Below, piece after piece: positions 23,634-32,995 of a stretch of DNA of 64,000 bases. The notes under the pieces were generated by a model. It searched no databases and was not told the DNA's origin. It saw nothing but the letters and a program-made list of their open reading frames with translations. Source of the stretch: Paracoccaceae bacterium. Lineage in GTDB: Bacteria > Pseudomonadota > Alphaproteobacteria > Rhodobacterales > Rhodobacteraceae. A program made the translations under genes and the position numbers. The DNA lies in NCBI GenBank assembly GCA_014872815.1, contig WKFK01000014.1:1-64000 (forward strand), written 5' to 3'. Position 1 is the first letter of the stretch. Each line of letters opens with the position of its first letter.

Positions 23634-25901
23634 ATGATCCAGTATTTTGAAAAGATTGAAAATCTTGGTGTTTTTGCAAATTATAAAAAGCCGAAAGATG
23701 TAGAATCATTCCAACGCTTCAACTTGATTTATGGGCTGAACGGATCTGGCAAGACTACCTTGTCTCGATTCTTTTCTGACTTGAATGAGGGGGTCGCAGA
23801 AGGCTTTCCCGACCTGAAATACAAGATCAACACCGAAGATGGTGACTTCAAGCAAGGTACGCCTTACTCGCGTAAAATACGAGTGTTCAATGCAGAGTAT
23901 GTTGAGGCAAACATCGGACAACTCGAAGGGACGCTCAACCCAATTTACGTAATTGGTGCAGAGAACAAAACACTGGCGAATACTGTCAAGGCCGACGAAG
24001 ACCGTCTAGAGGCATTACAGCAGCAACTTTCAGAACAACAGACTGAGTTAGGAAGGTTGAAGAAAAAGAAAGGCAGGATCTTCACCGACATTGCTCCAAA
24101 AATCACTGAGGCCGCGAAAGGCGCCGTAACCCGGAATTACAACAAGAGAAATGCGGAGAAGGCATACGAGGGATTGGCTACTTTCAAACAGCTCGAGTTA
24201 GAGGAACTTTCCGAGGCCTCTAGAGCTATGAGACAGTCTCCAATGGACAAACTGACACAGTTCACAGGGCCACAAATTCGACTGGGGGAGACAGAAAAAC
24301 CACTGTTTGACGCGATAGATCTTCAGATAGCTGCAATCACTAACATACTGCAGAAGAGCGCAACATCTTCGGCGATCGAACGGTTGACAAGCAATCCAGC
24401 GCTTGCAGCTTGGGTCGAGGCTGGTAGGGCACTTCATGCTCATTCAGCTGATGTCAAATGTGAATATTGCCAACAAAAAGTTCCGGAGGCACGTGAAGCT
24501 GAGCTAGCAGCACACTTCAACACTTCTGATGCTAACTTGAAATCCGAAATTGAACGGGCGATCGAGGACAATCAAGCAATCTACGAGGGAGTTGAACGGA
24601 TTTCTGTCTTAAGTGATCAGGCTTTCTATCCTGAGTTTAGGAAAGAATACGCAGTTCAGGCTAAAGTCCTCCTTTCGCAGAAATCTGATATCATTGAGCT
24701 TTTAGAACGACTTGAAAAGGCGTTAAACGAAAAGCTGACTAGACGAACCGAGAGTTATGATTTGACGTTCCCTCTGGTGACTAGTGGCGCTTGGGGTGAC
24801 GCCTTGTCCTCTATTAATGATCTAATCAAAGGTCACAACACTGAAACCGATAGCTTTGAACAGCGACTAGAAGCGAACTTTGAGAAGATTGAAACACACT
24901 TCCTCAGTACGATCGAAAAAGAAGTCAAGGACGTCTCTGCGTCGATTTCAGCAGTGGAGAAAACGATCGGAATTTGTACTGATGGCGACCCTGACAGTAC
25001 GGCGCTTGGTGTAGACGATTTGACAAAACGCATTGCGGAAAACCGAGCAAAACTCTCAAATTCACAACAAGCTGCTGCCGAACTATCAGAAAAACTGGCT
25101 GCCTTCCTGGGGCGTGATGACTTAAAGTTTGAACCAGAGGGGGAAGGCTATCGGATCATGCGTTTCGGTCGCGCTGCCAAAAGGCTGAGTGAAGGTGAGA
25201 AAACGGCGATAACCTTCCTATATTTCGTTGTCAGCCTAGGGGATCGAGATTTCGACCTTACGGAAGGGATCGTGGTGATAGATGACCCGATTTCAAGCTT
25301 GGATTCTAGTTCGGTTTACCAAGCCTTCGCGTATTTAAAAAACGCTGTTAAAAATGCTAAACAGATCTTCCTTTTGACTCACAATTTCGAGTTCTTGAAG
25401 CTTCTCCTAAACTGGTTCCAGAACATTCCAAGCCCTAAGAAAAATGGTAAATCTACTTATTGGATGCTCCATTGCTCTTTGACGCCGGGAGGAGCTAGAG
25501 AAACTGAGATCAGGCCCCTTGATAAAGTCCTCCTTCAAAATAAAAATGAGTTTGCCTACTTGCTGAAGGAACTAATGAAGTTTGAGTCAGATGGGACTAT
25601 TCAGACGGCTTACCCCATTCCAAACATAATCCGGAAAGTTCTTGAAACGTTTCTAGAACAACATTCAACTGGGCAAAGTCTGTACTCCAAGCTTGAAAAC
25701 CTCAACTTCGAAGAGGCGAAAAAGACGGCGCTCTATAAATTTGCAAACGATCTGTCGCATCCAACATACTCTGGGCTTGATCCTGCCCTTGTCGGGGAAA
25801 CCCAAACTAACATTAAGCATCTATTGGAAATGATTGAGGAAGTAGCCCCGATTCATTTCAAAGCGCTCACTGAAACTATAGGTTCCATAGAGGAGACATG
25901 A
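23634..25901 (+). CDS. AAA_13-family ATPase, PrrC/RloC-like (candidate tRNA anticodon nuclease)
   Basis: 755 aa. Walker A G34-L-N-G-S-G-K-T; long coiled coil (residues 110-480) interrupted by C276-x2-C279, like a Rad50/RloC zinc hook; signature LSEGEK at 518-523; Walker B IVVIDDP ending at P552; H-loop H583. This is the PrrC-type ABC ATPase layout. The C-terminal part has R667-x3-E671 and, 38 residues on, N705-x3-H709, which fits the R-E-H triad of PrrC (R320, E324, H356 in E. coli). PrrC/RloC nucleases cut tRNA anticodon loops when phage disable restriction. No type I restriction genes are adjacent, as in many RloC loci. An alternative is a different AAA_13 defence ATPase without RNase activity. 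Confidence 0.75.
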   Translation: MIQYFEKIENLGVFANYKKPKDVESFQRFNLIYGLNGSGKTTLSRFFSDLNEGVAEGFPDLKYKINTEDGDFKQGTPYSRKIRVFNAEYVEANIGQLEGTLNPIYVIGAENKTLANTVKADEDRLEALQQQLSEQQTELGRLKKKKGRIFTDIAPKITEAAKGAVTRNYNKRNAEKAYEGLATFKQLELEELSEASRAMRQSPMDKLTQFTGPQIRLGETEKPLFDAIDLQIAAITNILQKSATSSAIERLTSNPALAAWVEAGRALHAHSADVKCEYCQQKVPEAREAELAAHFNTSDANLKSEIERAIEDNQAIYEGVERISVLSDQAFYPEFRKEYAVQAKVLLSQKSDIIELLERLEKALNEKLTRRTESYDLTFPLVTSGAWGDALSSINDLIKGHNTETDSFEQRLEANFEKIETHFLSTIEKEVKDVSASISAVEKTIGICTDGDPDSTALGVDDLTKRIAENRAKLSNSQQAAAELSEKLAAFLGRDDLKFEPEGEGYRIMRFGRAAKRLSEGEKTAITFLYFVVSLGDRDFDLTEGIVVIDDPISSLDSSSVYQAFAYLKNAVKNAKQIFLLTHNFEFLKLLLNWFQNIPSPKKNGKSTYWMLHCSLTPGGARETEIRPLDKVLLQNKNEFAYLLKELMKFESDGTIQTAYPIPNIIRKVLETFLEQHSTGQSLYSKLENLNFEEAKKTALYKFANDLSHPTYSGLDPALVGETQTNIKHLLEMIEEVAPIHFKALTETIGSIEET

Positions 25902-25988
25902 GTTCCAATTTGAAAGCGACCAATCTAGCGCGGTAGCCATTATGTTGCCATCGTACGGTAACGAACTACGTTTTGTTGAGGTGAACAC

Positions 25989-27140
25989 ATGTCCGAGTTG
26001 AAAATCCAGTGCCCAAAATGTTCCAATGAATTTGAACTGACGGAGCAATTAGCTGGTCCAATGTTGGCTGAGCTCCGGGCGTCTTTCAATGATCAATTGG
26101 CCCAAAAAGAAGCGCAAGCGGCAGACGCGCTGGCAGCTGCTCAGGCGGAAGCAAAGGAAGCGGCTAAAACCGAAATGGTGGCAGAACAGACTGCGCTCAG
26201 AGAACGTATCAAGGCGCAGGATGCAAAGCTTCGTGAAGCTCAAGTGGCTCAAGCTTCTGCGCTAAAGCGTGAACAAGAGCTGAAAGACAAAGAAGCTGAG
26301 ATGGAGTTGACGTTGCAGAAGATGCTTGCAGCTGAACGCCCGGCACTGGCTGAAAGGCTGACACGGGAGGCTAATGAAAAGGCCGAGCTGAAGTTGGCAG
26401 AACAAGAACAAGTAATGCAGGGCATGAAACGTCAAATTGAAGCGCTGAAACAAAAATCCGAACAAGGCTCAATGCAGACCCAAGGGGAAGCCGCTGAGAT
26501 TGTGTTGGAGGAAACACTAAGTGCAGCCTTTGCTATGGATGCTTTTCTACCCGTTGCTAAAGGTGTTAGTGGCGCGGATGTCCGCCAAGACGTATCTACG
26601 CCCAATGGGATCGCTGGCAGCATCCTTTGGGAAAGCAAACGTACAAAGAATTGGAGTGCCGGGTGGCTTGCAAAACTACGCAACGACCAGAGAGAAGCAG
26701 GCTGCGAATTGGCGGTACTAACCTCTCAAGCTCTGCCTGACGGTATTGATAGTTTCGGCATGATTGACGGTATCTGGGTTTGTGCGCCGAGGTATGCAGT
26801 ACCGCTTGCCCAATCTTTACGTCAGACCTTGATCGACGTAGCAAACGCCAAGGAACGGGCGATAGGGCAAGAAACCAAGATGGAAATGATTTATGACTAT
26901 TTGACCGGAAACCAGTTCAAACAACGCGTTGACGCGATTGTCGAACGTTTTGAAGATATGCAAGAAAACCTGCGCAAGGAACGTGTCTTCATGGAAAAAC
27001 AATGGGCGCTACGGGCCAAACAAATCGATCTAGTGATCGCATCAACGGTTGGAATGCACGGTGATTTGCAGGGAATCGCAGGACGGTCGATGCCTGAAAT
27101 TGAAAGCGTCGCGACACTACAAATTGGTAAAGAGGACTAA
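25989..27140 (+). CDS. DUF2130 protein with coiled coil and nuclease-like ExK motif
   Basis: 383 aa. A short N-terminal CxxC (C8, C11; IQCPKCSNEFEL), then an Ala/Glu-rich coiled coil (residues 30-160), then the DUF2130 region with DVRQDV at 197-202 and SILWESKRTKNW at 211-222. The E215-x-K217 with the preceding aspartates resembles a PD-(D/E)xK nuclease core; this is a motif reading, not proof. A ribosome site TGAGG precedes the ATG. The gene is 87 nt downstream of the PrrC-like gene and probably co-transcribed with it. Function of the family is not established to my knowledge. Confidence 0.75.
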   Translation: MSELKIQCPKCSNEFELTEQLAGPMLAELRASFNDQLAQKEAQAADALAAAQAEAKEAAKTEMVAEQTALRERIKAQDAKLREAQVAQASALKREQELKDKEAEMELTLQKMLAAERPALAERLTREANEKAELKLAEQEQVMQGMKRQIEALKQKSEQGSMQTQGEAAEIVLEETLSAAFAMDAFLPVAKGVSGADVRQDVSTPNGIAGSILWESKRTKNWSAGWLAKLRNDQREAGCELAVLTSQALPDGIDSFGMIDGIWVCAPRYAVPLAQSLRQTLIDVANAKERAIGQETKMEMIYDYLTGNQFKQRVDAIVERFEDMQENLRKERVFMEKQWALRAKQIDLVIASTVGMHGDLQGIAGRSMPEIESVATLQIGKED

Positions 27141-27324
27141 GTGGCACACAAACCGTTCTTGAGGACTGCGCGACGATTTTTTGCTGAATGCACTTTAGAC
27201 ATCGAAAAGAAAGAGCCGAGCTCGGTCAAGAAGAACCGAATTCTACCTCAAAAACATGTACGGTATTGCGCTCAGATTCCCGTACATCTAACCTCAAGGT
27301 TCCGAAACTGGATAACTTTGAGAA

Positions 27325-27415
27325 AAACGAAGCTCCAGTGCCCCTATAGCTCAGCTGGTAGAGCAACTGATTTGTAATCAGTAGGTCCGCGGTTCGAGTC
27401 CGTGTGGGGGCACCA
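27325..27415 (+). repeat. 91-bp direct repeat, right copy
   Basis: Identical to 21406-21496, i.e. tRNA-Thr plus AAACGAAGCTCCAGT upstream. Confidence 0.95.
27340..27415 (+). tRNA. tRNA-Thr (anticodon TGT), copy 2
   Basis: Base-for-base identical to the copy at 21421-21496, complete with CCA, so it can fold and be charged in the same way. It ends segment A and begins segment B. A complete second copy is unusual at an attachment site, where normally only the 3' part of the tRNA is duplicated. Confidence 0.97.
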
Positions 27416-27907
27416 CTTTTATCACGCAAGATACTGTTAAATAGAGAAAAAAGGCGAAGTCTTTCGACTTCACCCCACAATTTACCCCACACTGGTCGCT
27501 TGCTAGGATCACGCTTTTTCAAACAAACCTTTCGGCCCCGCAATCCTCGAATAGGTGGTTGAATGCTCCTTGCCGCCCAATTTGTAGGTCGTGAGCTTGC
27601 CCACATTTCTCAAACGAGGCACCCTTTCACTGCTGCAGTTGTTTTCTTCGCTAGTTTGTCGTTGCTGCTAGGTTTTTGAGTTTACCGCTCGGACGGCATT
27701 AACGTGGCAAGTTGGGCGGAGAGCCGACCTTCACTGCGGTTCGCGCCAAGGTTTGCTATGCGCAGATAGTGACCTTTGCAAACTCACATGAGGCGGCCAA
27801 TTGCGAACCTTAGGAGTTATATTGGCGTATTCAGTAACCAGTTTTTTGAACTGTTCGCGCATTTCGTTGGATCTAAGTATAAAATTACACCCTCCAAGGA
27901 GTGTGTA
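27416..27907. other. Gene-poor left end of segment B with a possible gene tail
   Basis: 492 bp. On the minus strand a short open stretch ending at a TGA at 27509-27511 reads ...NVGKLTTYKLGGKEHSTTYSR and ends GPKGLFEKA; it looks like the C-terminus of a real protein, without a start or an N-terminal part. The rest, up to the ribosome site of the gene at 27908, shows nothing recognisable. Confidence 0.4.
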
Positions 27908-28633
27908 ATGGTTTTTAGTATACTGTTGTTATTGGGGGGAGCAGCCCTTGCAGGCTCTCTCATGATCGGAAACGAAGGTTCAGAACCTGTGGAATGCGAC
28001 GGTACTTCTGAAGACTCTGAAAATAGCGAAAACACGGTCGGCGATTCTGACGATCCTTCCGGTGAAGGTACTGGGATTTGGGACGTGGTATTTCCGGAGG
28101 ATCCGGGAGCTACAAATCCTGATGATGACGGGGGCTTGGTGGAGTTTGAATTGACCACTTCTGATGTAGCGAGTCTGCCTGGACCTCTTTCGGATTGGGT
28201 TGCGGAGGCAGAGGTTGAAAACATCACTGCCGGAGAAGATGATCTCGTTTACTTCGGCTTTTCGGAAGATACTCAAGGTGAACTCCTCATCATGCCTGCA
28301 GACTATGTTGAAGCCGGTTCCGATCAAGAAACTGACGAGGAAACTACCCACACCGGCTTGAATGTCTATTTTGTTCCGGAAGGTGAAGACTGGCCTGAAG
28401 ACTACGAGTGGCTTGAAGACGCCGCCACCCTACAAAATACTTCGGGCGGTGGTGAAGTGGATGAAGACTTTGGAACGATTAGACTTGTTGCGCGAATCAG
28501 TACTGGTTCTTTTGGGACCGTCATTGATGCTGAGGGCAATGTGCAATCCACCTTTGACGCAACGTTGGGCAACCCTGAGATCGAAAGCAATCTCGAAATG
28601 GAGAGCCTGGAGCCTATGCAATTGGCCAGCTAG
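27908..28633 (+). CDS. Acidic protein with N-terminal membrane/signal segment, unknown function
   Basis: 241 aa from the ATG at 27908, preceded by AAGGAG. N-terminal hydrophobic segment MVFSILLLLGGAALAGSLMIG, then a long Glu/Asp/Ser-rich stretch (EDSENSENTVGDSDDPSGEG) and an acidic globular part with GLNVYFVPEGEDW. The N-terminal design (short hydrophobic segment, then acidic linker) is the same as in the RTX proteins at 41.7 and 54.3 kb, but no RTX repeats are present here. It lies 157 nt upstream of the RTX glycosidase-like gene and may be made with it. Confidence 0.6.
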   Translation: MVFSILLLLGGAALAGSLMIGNEGSEPVECDGTSEDSENSENTVGDSDDPSGEGTGIWDVVFPEDPGATNPDDDGGLVEFELTTSDVASLPGPLSDWVAEAEVENITAGEDDLVYFGFSEDTQGELLIMPADYVEAGSDQETDEETTHTGLNVYFVPEGEDWPEDYEWLEDAATLQNTSGGGEVDEDFGTIRLVARISTGSFGTVIDAEGNVQSTFDATLGNPEIESNLEMESLEPMQLAS

Positions 28634-28790
28634 AATTGTCGGTTGACGCGAGCTGGAAAAGTTGCCTAGGAACACTAAATGAAATTTTCAATAAAACTTC
28701 TATAAGCTCCTCTATTCTAACACAATTACACCCCATCAAGGCAATGGCCGTGCCGGATAATCATACGCGTGTTTGTGTGAGGTGCTCGGT

Positions 28791-31412
28791 ATGCCCCGTT
28801 ATGTTATTGCGGACTCCAATATCTATTCTTCTGAGACGATTGAAACTGAAATGTTTGGTGCGAACTTCGTAACCAGCCATGATTTCGCGTTTTCTCAACA
28901 AGACGAACTGAATACGGTTTTGGAAACCCTAGGCGTAAGCTCGTTTCGTTTTCCGGGTGGTGGCGTAACCGAAGGCGAGTTTGCGGAAGCCTCCTTCATG
29001 ACGGGCAACTGGTCGGCGGACTCGATTTTGTGGAACGACGAGATAAAATCCCTCACTCCGCTTTCTGCCTTTTTCGAAACCGCTGCCGAGGTCAGTGCAA
29101 ACGTTCAATTGGTCATTCCAACCCGAGTGGCCTTCGACCTTTCTGCTGGTCAAGCGCTGGCAACAGGACAGTATGGGCATCGCGAAACAATCGACCCACA
29201 GTACTTTGATCTCTTACGTAACTATGTCGAAGAGGCGCTCGCGCAGGCGAATGCAAACGGGATTGAAATATCTCGGTTTGAAATTGGGAACGAGTTCTGG
29301 CTGGGCGGTGAAATGTCTGCTGCAGAGTATGGATTCGTTTCGGCCGAAATTGCCAATTTCCTGAACGATGAATTTCCGGGGATCGACATTATCACCCAAC
29401 TGGTTGCGACAACCGGCAGATTTAGCCCAGTAGAAGCGAGGGAAGTGTATCTCGAGCCCGATGGAGCAGGTGACTATATAATTCACTTTGCAAATGCATT
29501 CGACGGACTGCCACCTTCTGATTGGCCTGCTGCGATCATGCCGGCCAATGGGAATACCAATACCCAAACCAACTCAATTGCAGACGCCCTTTTAAGCAAC
29601 CCTCCAGCTGCTCAGATCATTGATGGTGTGGTCGAGCACGTTTACTTTAGTGATGGGTTTGAAGGGGTGGATAACGAACGGGATTTTGCGCTTCGGTCAA
29701 TTTTCGACACTTTCAGCAATGCGATAAACCGGTCGGATTTGGACTACTTCATTACAGAGTGGTCTCCGAGAAATCCTCGAAATTCCGATGTGTCCGACAA
29801 CCTCGGCAACGCCAATGGTCTGCAGTACGCACACATGACCGTCGAGGCCTTTTTTGAGTTGTCCTCAAATGGCGTCGATGGCGCCAACTTTTGGCCAATG
29901 ACCTTTGCCAACCCAAACACAGAGTATCGAACCCTAATCGATATTGTGGACCGGGAGCTAACTTTCGGTGGCGTTGCCTTCTCCTGGCTCTCGACCGCGA
30001 CTGTAGGCATGACAGCGAGAGCAGATTTCGAAGTCATCGGTGAGATTTCAGTTCATGCCTTTGGGAGCGAGACCGAAATCGCTCTATTTGTTGGAGACCG
30101 GGACGGACACGAAAATACTGGGACAAATGCAGTTGTTTTGAACATGGATGAACTAGGTGTCAGCGAGGATTATTTTGTCGTGATTTCTGGGCTGACATCT
30201 GAAAACGGCGAGTTTGACGACATTTCCGGAAATGCGGTCGTTGCCACTTCTGGAGGTACTATAGTGAGCGGTGACTTGTCATTTGAGTTGCTGGCTTGGG
30301 AGCTTGCACTCGTGGAAATCCAGATTGTTACGGCAGGAGATGATCGTCTTCACGGTTCAAATTTAAGTGATTTCATGCGTGGGGAAGGGGGAGACGACTG
30401 GATAAATGGGTTTGAGGGGAATGACACTCTCAAAGGACAACTTGGCCATGATACGCTCCGTGGGGATGACGGCGAGGATGTACTGAAAGGTGGATGGGGG
30501 GATGATCTTTTATTCGGCGGAACCGGAGACGATCTCTTAGAGGGAGGGCATGGAGCTGATGAGCTGCACGGAGGGCGCGGCAACGACGTAATTTGGGGAC
30601 AGGATGGCAACGACACTATCTTCTCGGGCCCGGGAACGGATTTAGCTTTTGGTGGAGCAGGAAACGACATTATCTACCTTCAAACCAATGAAGTGCACGA
30701 GGGTGGTCTGGGAGGTTTGAACGTTTCGGGGAATGGCCAGGTTGGAACTGGCGTCTTCATCGCTGCCACCGGCATGAACCGATACAGCGATGTGGTCTAC
30801 GGGGGAGTGGGAACAGATACCGTTGTTCTAAGTAATCAGGATGATGCTTACTTTCTTCACGACGGTTACTCAGAACTTCATCAAGAGGTAGAAACCTTGC
30901 CGACTTCATGGGGCGATGACACCGCAGCGCGTTTTCAAGAAATCGAAATCCTGGATGCCGGGGCTGGCAATGACTTAGTTGATCTTACCAGCGACACTTT
31001 CACGAGCGGTGGAGTAACGATACTGGGCGGAGAAGGTAACGATACCATTTGGGGGTCTTCCTCCGGTGAAAGGATCGAAGGTGGGGCTGGGGCTGACGTC
31101 CTATTTGGAGGTGCGGGTGCTGACACACTTCTGGGAGGAACCGGCTCTGACGTGTTTGAATTCACCTGTACATCCACCGAAAGCCGTCTCGAAGACTTTT
31201 CGATTGTTGAGAATGATAGGCTCGCTTTCTATGGCGGATCTCTCGTCGTTTTTGACGAAGGTTCTTTGAGGCTAAATGGTAGCTTCCTAGAAATAGATTA
31301 TGTCGATTCATTCGAGGTTGATGGCACTGTTAGGATCGAACTTTCAGCGGCATCTTTAGCGGCAATACAGGCCGTTGGCATCGCTTCCATTGAGTTTGAT
31401 TTATTCGCATAG
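28791..31412 (+). CDS. RTX protein with clan GH-A-like glycosidase domain (island copy)
   Basis: 873 aa from the ATG at 28791 with GAGG upstream. Residues 1-410: TIM-barrel glycosidase-like, with MFGANFV (21-27), FRFPGGG (52-58), putative acid/base E168 in FEIGNEFW, DGVVEHVYF (278-286) and putative nucleophile E323 in FITEW. Then a beta-sandwich, and from about 515 calcium-binding GGxGxDxLx repeats in two blocks (about 525-630 and 740-800) separated by a spacer. It ends in a serralysin-like C-terminus, as expected for type I secretion. It lacks the hydrophobic N-terminal segment of its two relatives. Substrate is probably a polysaccharide, but the family cannot be fixed. Confidence 0.75.
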   Translation: MPRYVIADSNIYSSETIETEMFGANFVTSHDFAFSQQDELNTVLETLGVSSFRFPGGGVTEGEFAEASFMTGNWSADSILWNDEIKSLTPLSAFFETAAEVSANVQLVIPTRVAFDLSAGQALATGQYGHRETIDPQYFDLLRNYVEEALAQANANGIEISRFEIGNEFWLGGEMSAAEYGFVSAEIANFLNDEFPGIDIITQLVATTGRFSPVEAREVYLEPDGAGDYIIHFANAFDGLPPSDWPAAIMPANGNTNTQTNSIADALLSNPPAAQIIDGVVEHVYFSDGFEGVDNERDFALRSIFDTFSNAINRSDLDYFITEWSPRNPRNSDVSDNLGNANGLQYAHMTVEAFFELSSNGVDGANFWPMTFANPNTEYRTLIDIVDRELTFGGVAFSWLSTATVGMTARADFEVIGEISVHAFGSETEIALFVGDRDGHENTGTNAVVLNMDELGVSEDYFVVISGLTSENGEFDDISGNAVVATSGGTIVSGDLSFELLAWELALVEIQIVTAGDDRLHGSNLSDFMRGEGGDDWINGFEGNDTLKGQLGHDTLRGDDGEDVLKGGWGDDLLFGGTGDDLLEGGHGADELHGGRGNDVIWGQDGNDTIFSGPGTDLAFGGAGNDIIYLQTNEVHEGGLGGLNVSGNGQVGTGVFIAATGMNRYSDVVYGGVGTDTVVLSNQDDAYFLHDGYSELHQEVETLPTSWGDDTAARFQEIEILDAGAGNDLVDLTSDTFTSGGVTILGGEGNDTIWGSSSGERIEGGAGADVLFGGAGADTLLGGTGSDVFEFTCTSTESRLEDFSIVENDRLAFYGGSLVVFDEGSLRLNGSFLEIDYVDSFEVDGTVRIELSAASLAAIQAVGIASIEFDLFA

Positions 31413-31827
31413 ACTGTTTGCTCACAGCTAAGCAAGTTGAGGCGCTGAAATTCGTTTTTCTCAACCCTTAGGGTGCTACCCTTTTATGCGGTTTTGCGTT
31501 TCAGGCGCTTTTGCCAATCCCCTGAATTGGAGAAAATGGTTGGCCCAAGGCTTGGCCTCCTATGCAGCTTAGGCGCACTTCCCCGATGTCCCAAAACTGT
31601 CTTTCTTCTTTGCCATTGTATGGTTTTCCAGGATATGAGTCGCAGGTGCACTTGAGAACAAAGTGCGCACATTTAATGGTTTGTTAAGGTCAGTCCTCTA
31701 AAACTTTAATCGTCGAGCGGCACTAAACTTATCAAGCCAGTAAAACCAGAACTAAAGTCAATACCAGTACCAGTATCTTAAGAGTAGTTTTGTTTAACGC
31801 CGCGTTGGCGGCGGGAGGTAAAGACCT
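31413..31827. other. Gene-free stretch after the island RTX gene
   Basis: 415 bp, AT-rich, with no convincing open frame. A run of alternating AGTA/CAGT-like bases lies near 31750-31790. A ribosome site GGGAGGT at its right end belongs to the next small gene. Confidence 0.5.
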
Positions 31828-32040
31828 ATGTTGCAAGGTAAGGCGAACAATTTCGTTGTTCTTAGTAAGGATGATGTGGAGAGGTGGATCATGCGATTGC
31901 AGGAGATCCCTGATTTCATCCAAAGCGACGAGCTAGTTTTATTGTTTATCGACATCCTTTCGACAACAGAAGATGCTCAGAATGTTGAGCCTATTGAAGG
32001 TTCAGATCAAAGCATCCCGGCACCACGTCTTGTGCATTGA
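31828..32040 (+). CDS. Small protein of unknown function in segment B
   Basis: 70 aa (MLQGKANNFVVLSKDDVERW), acidic, predicted helical, with a good ribosome site (GGGAGGT). No domain recognised. Its clear ribosome site and distinct amphipathic pattern (RLQEIPDFIQSDELVLLFIDIL) favour a real gene. Confidence 0.5.
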   Translation: MLQGKANNFVVLSKDDVERWIMRLQEIPDFIQSDELVLLFIDILSTTEDAQNVEPIEGSDQSIPAPRLVH

Positions 32041-32160
32041 AGACTGTAGCTAAAACATGCGGCGCCTACTTCCGCCGCATGGCTAAGATGCAGGTTCCCT
32101 TAATGTTCTTTTAGAAGTTCCGGCGCATAATGGTTGTGAGTACAAAAACTGGTAAGCGTT

Positions 32161-32712
32161 ATGAGTTATTTTGGTGTAGAATCCTCTTTCATTGAGTTCG
32201 TTTCCGGCTACCGCGGCGCGCCGATGGCGAGAGGGGAAGGGTGCCCGCTTTTTCTTACGAGCAAAGGAAACGATGAGGATTGGACTTGGGATCAGTTTTC
32301 AGCAGACAACCACTACGATTTCGGTTTCTCAATCGAATTTGAATTTCCTTGGGCATCATCTCGAGTCTTTTCTGGACGGATAGAGGCGCTTGCCCACTTG
32401 GAACTCGCGGGGCTTCCAGATGTTGATCCCTCGCCGAAAGATCCGCCCATTGACGATGGTCTAGTTTGCGTTATGCCGGAAAGGAACGTCCTGTTATCCG
32501 TTTTCACGCTGGATCCGGCGTCCGAACACTTTGAGTTTAATGGAGACACCGAACCACAATCCGATTTGCTCGAGGAAATCGCAGATCTTACGGATAAATG
32601 GCGCCCATCGGAAGTGGATGAAGGAAGCATCCCGGAGGTTGATCTTTTGGCATCAACAGCCTTTGCCGATCACATGAACACCGATGGTGAGCTCGCAGAA
32701 ATCATTTTTTGA
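32161..32712 (+). CDS. Hypothetical acidic protein in segment B
   Basis: 183 aa beginning MSYFGVESSFIEFVSGYRGA, rich in Asp, Glu, Phe and Pro, without signal peptide or membrane segment. A ribosome site is weak (GGTAAG). The patchy hydrophobicity (FDFGFSIEFEF-like stretches) looks like a folded beta-rich domain. No family recognised. Confidence 0.5.
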   Translation: MSYFGVESSFIEFVSGYRGAPMARGEGCPLFLTSKGNDEDWTWDQFSADNHYDFGFSIEFEFPWASSRVFSGRIEALAHLELAGLPDVDPSPKDPPIDDGLVCVMPERNVLLSVFTLDPASEHFEFNGDTEPQSDLLEEIADLTDKWRPSEVDEGSIPEVDLLASTAFADHMNTDGELAEIIF

Positions 32713-32940
32713 TCTGTGCCTGCCTGCAAAGCAACTTAGAACGGTTCTGGAATGCGTCACGTATGACCTGGACCGGTTACAGTGGTCACAATGCATTTCT
32801 ACGGTGTTAAAATGGCAAGTCGTGCACTTTCATTTAGTTCCGCTCCGAGTTTTGTTTACGCGCAAACAAAACTCCCCATACGACACTCCCTCAACACAGT
32901 AAGAAGCGGCATGAAACGGGAACGCATCGTGAATATGTGC

Positions 32941-32995
32941 ACTGCCTCAGCCCTCCGAAAGCAGAGGCCAGAGGTTCGAAACCTCTCAGGCGCGC
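32941..32995 (+). pseudogene. tRNA-Arg(CCG)-like 3' half
   Basis: The order anticodon-loop-like CTCCGAA, AGCAG, variable AGGCC, T-arm AGAGG-TTCGAAA-CCTCT and acceptor strand CAGGCGC matches the 3' half of an alphaproteobacterial tRNA-Arg(CCG). The T-stem pairs perfectly. The 5' half is absent: no D-arm is seen upstream and the anticodon stem is disrupted. It could be an attachment-site relic of another element. Confidence 0.45.

Larger units (their letters stand above)
21497..27415. mobile_element. Accessory segment A, integrated at tRNA-Thr (about 5.9 kb)
   Basis: Bounded on both sides by complete, identical tRNA-Thr genes. It begins with the 5' end of a tyrosine-recombinase-like gene pointing away from the tRNA, as in many tRNA-targeted islands, but that gene is truncated and fused to a helicase C-terminal part. 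Cargo: a PrrC/RloC-like ATPase and a DUF2130 protein. Base composition is visibly more AT-rich than the flanks. Without an intact integrase the segment can no longer move on its own. Confidence 0.8.

Noticed and set aside
27141-27377. Small frame after the DUF2130 gene, reading into the tRNA
   Set aside because: It overlaps the second tRNA-Thr gene and shows no ribosome site or family.
27226-27606. Minus-strand reading containing TRTRTADLLITNQLLYQLSYRG, also seen in a 578-codon minus frame at 19777-21513
   Set aside because: These residues are the antisense translation of the tRNA-Thr gene, a well-known annotation artefact.
30330-31150. Regular short DNA repeats that might suggest a CRISPR or satellite array (also at 42000-42250 and 57340-57700)
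   Set aside because: They are codon-level repeats of RTX nonapeptides inside open frames; no constant repeat/unique spacer pattern and no cas genes.
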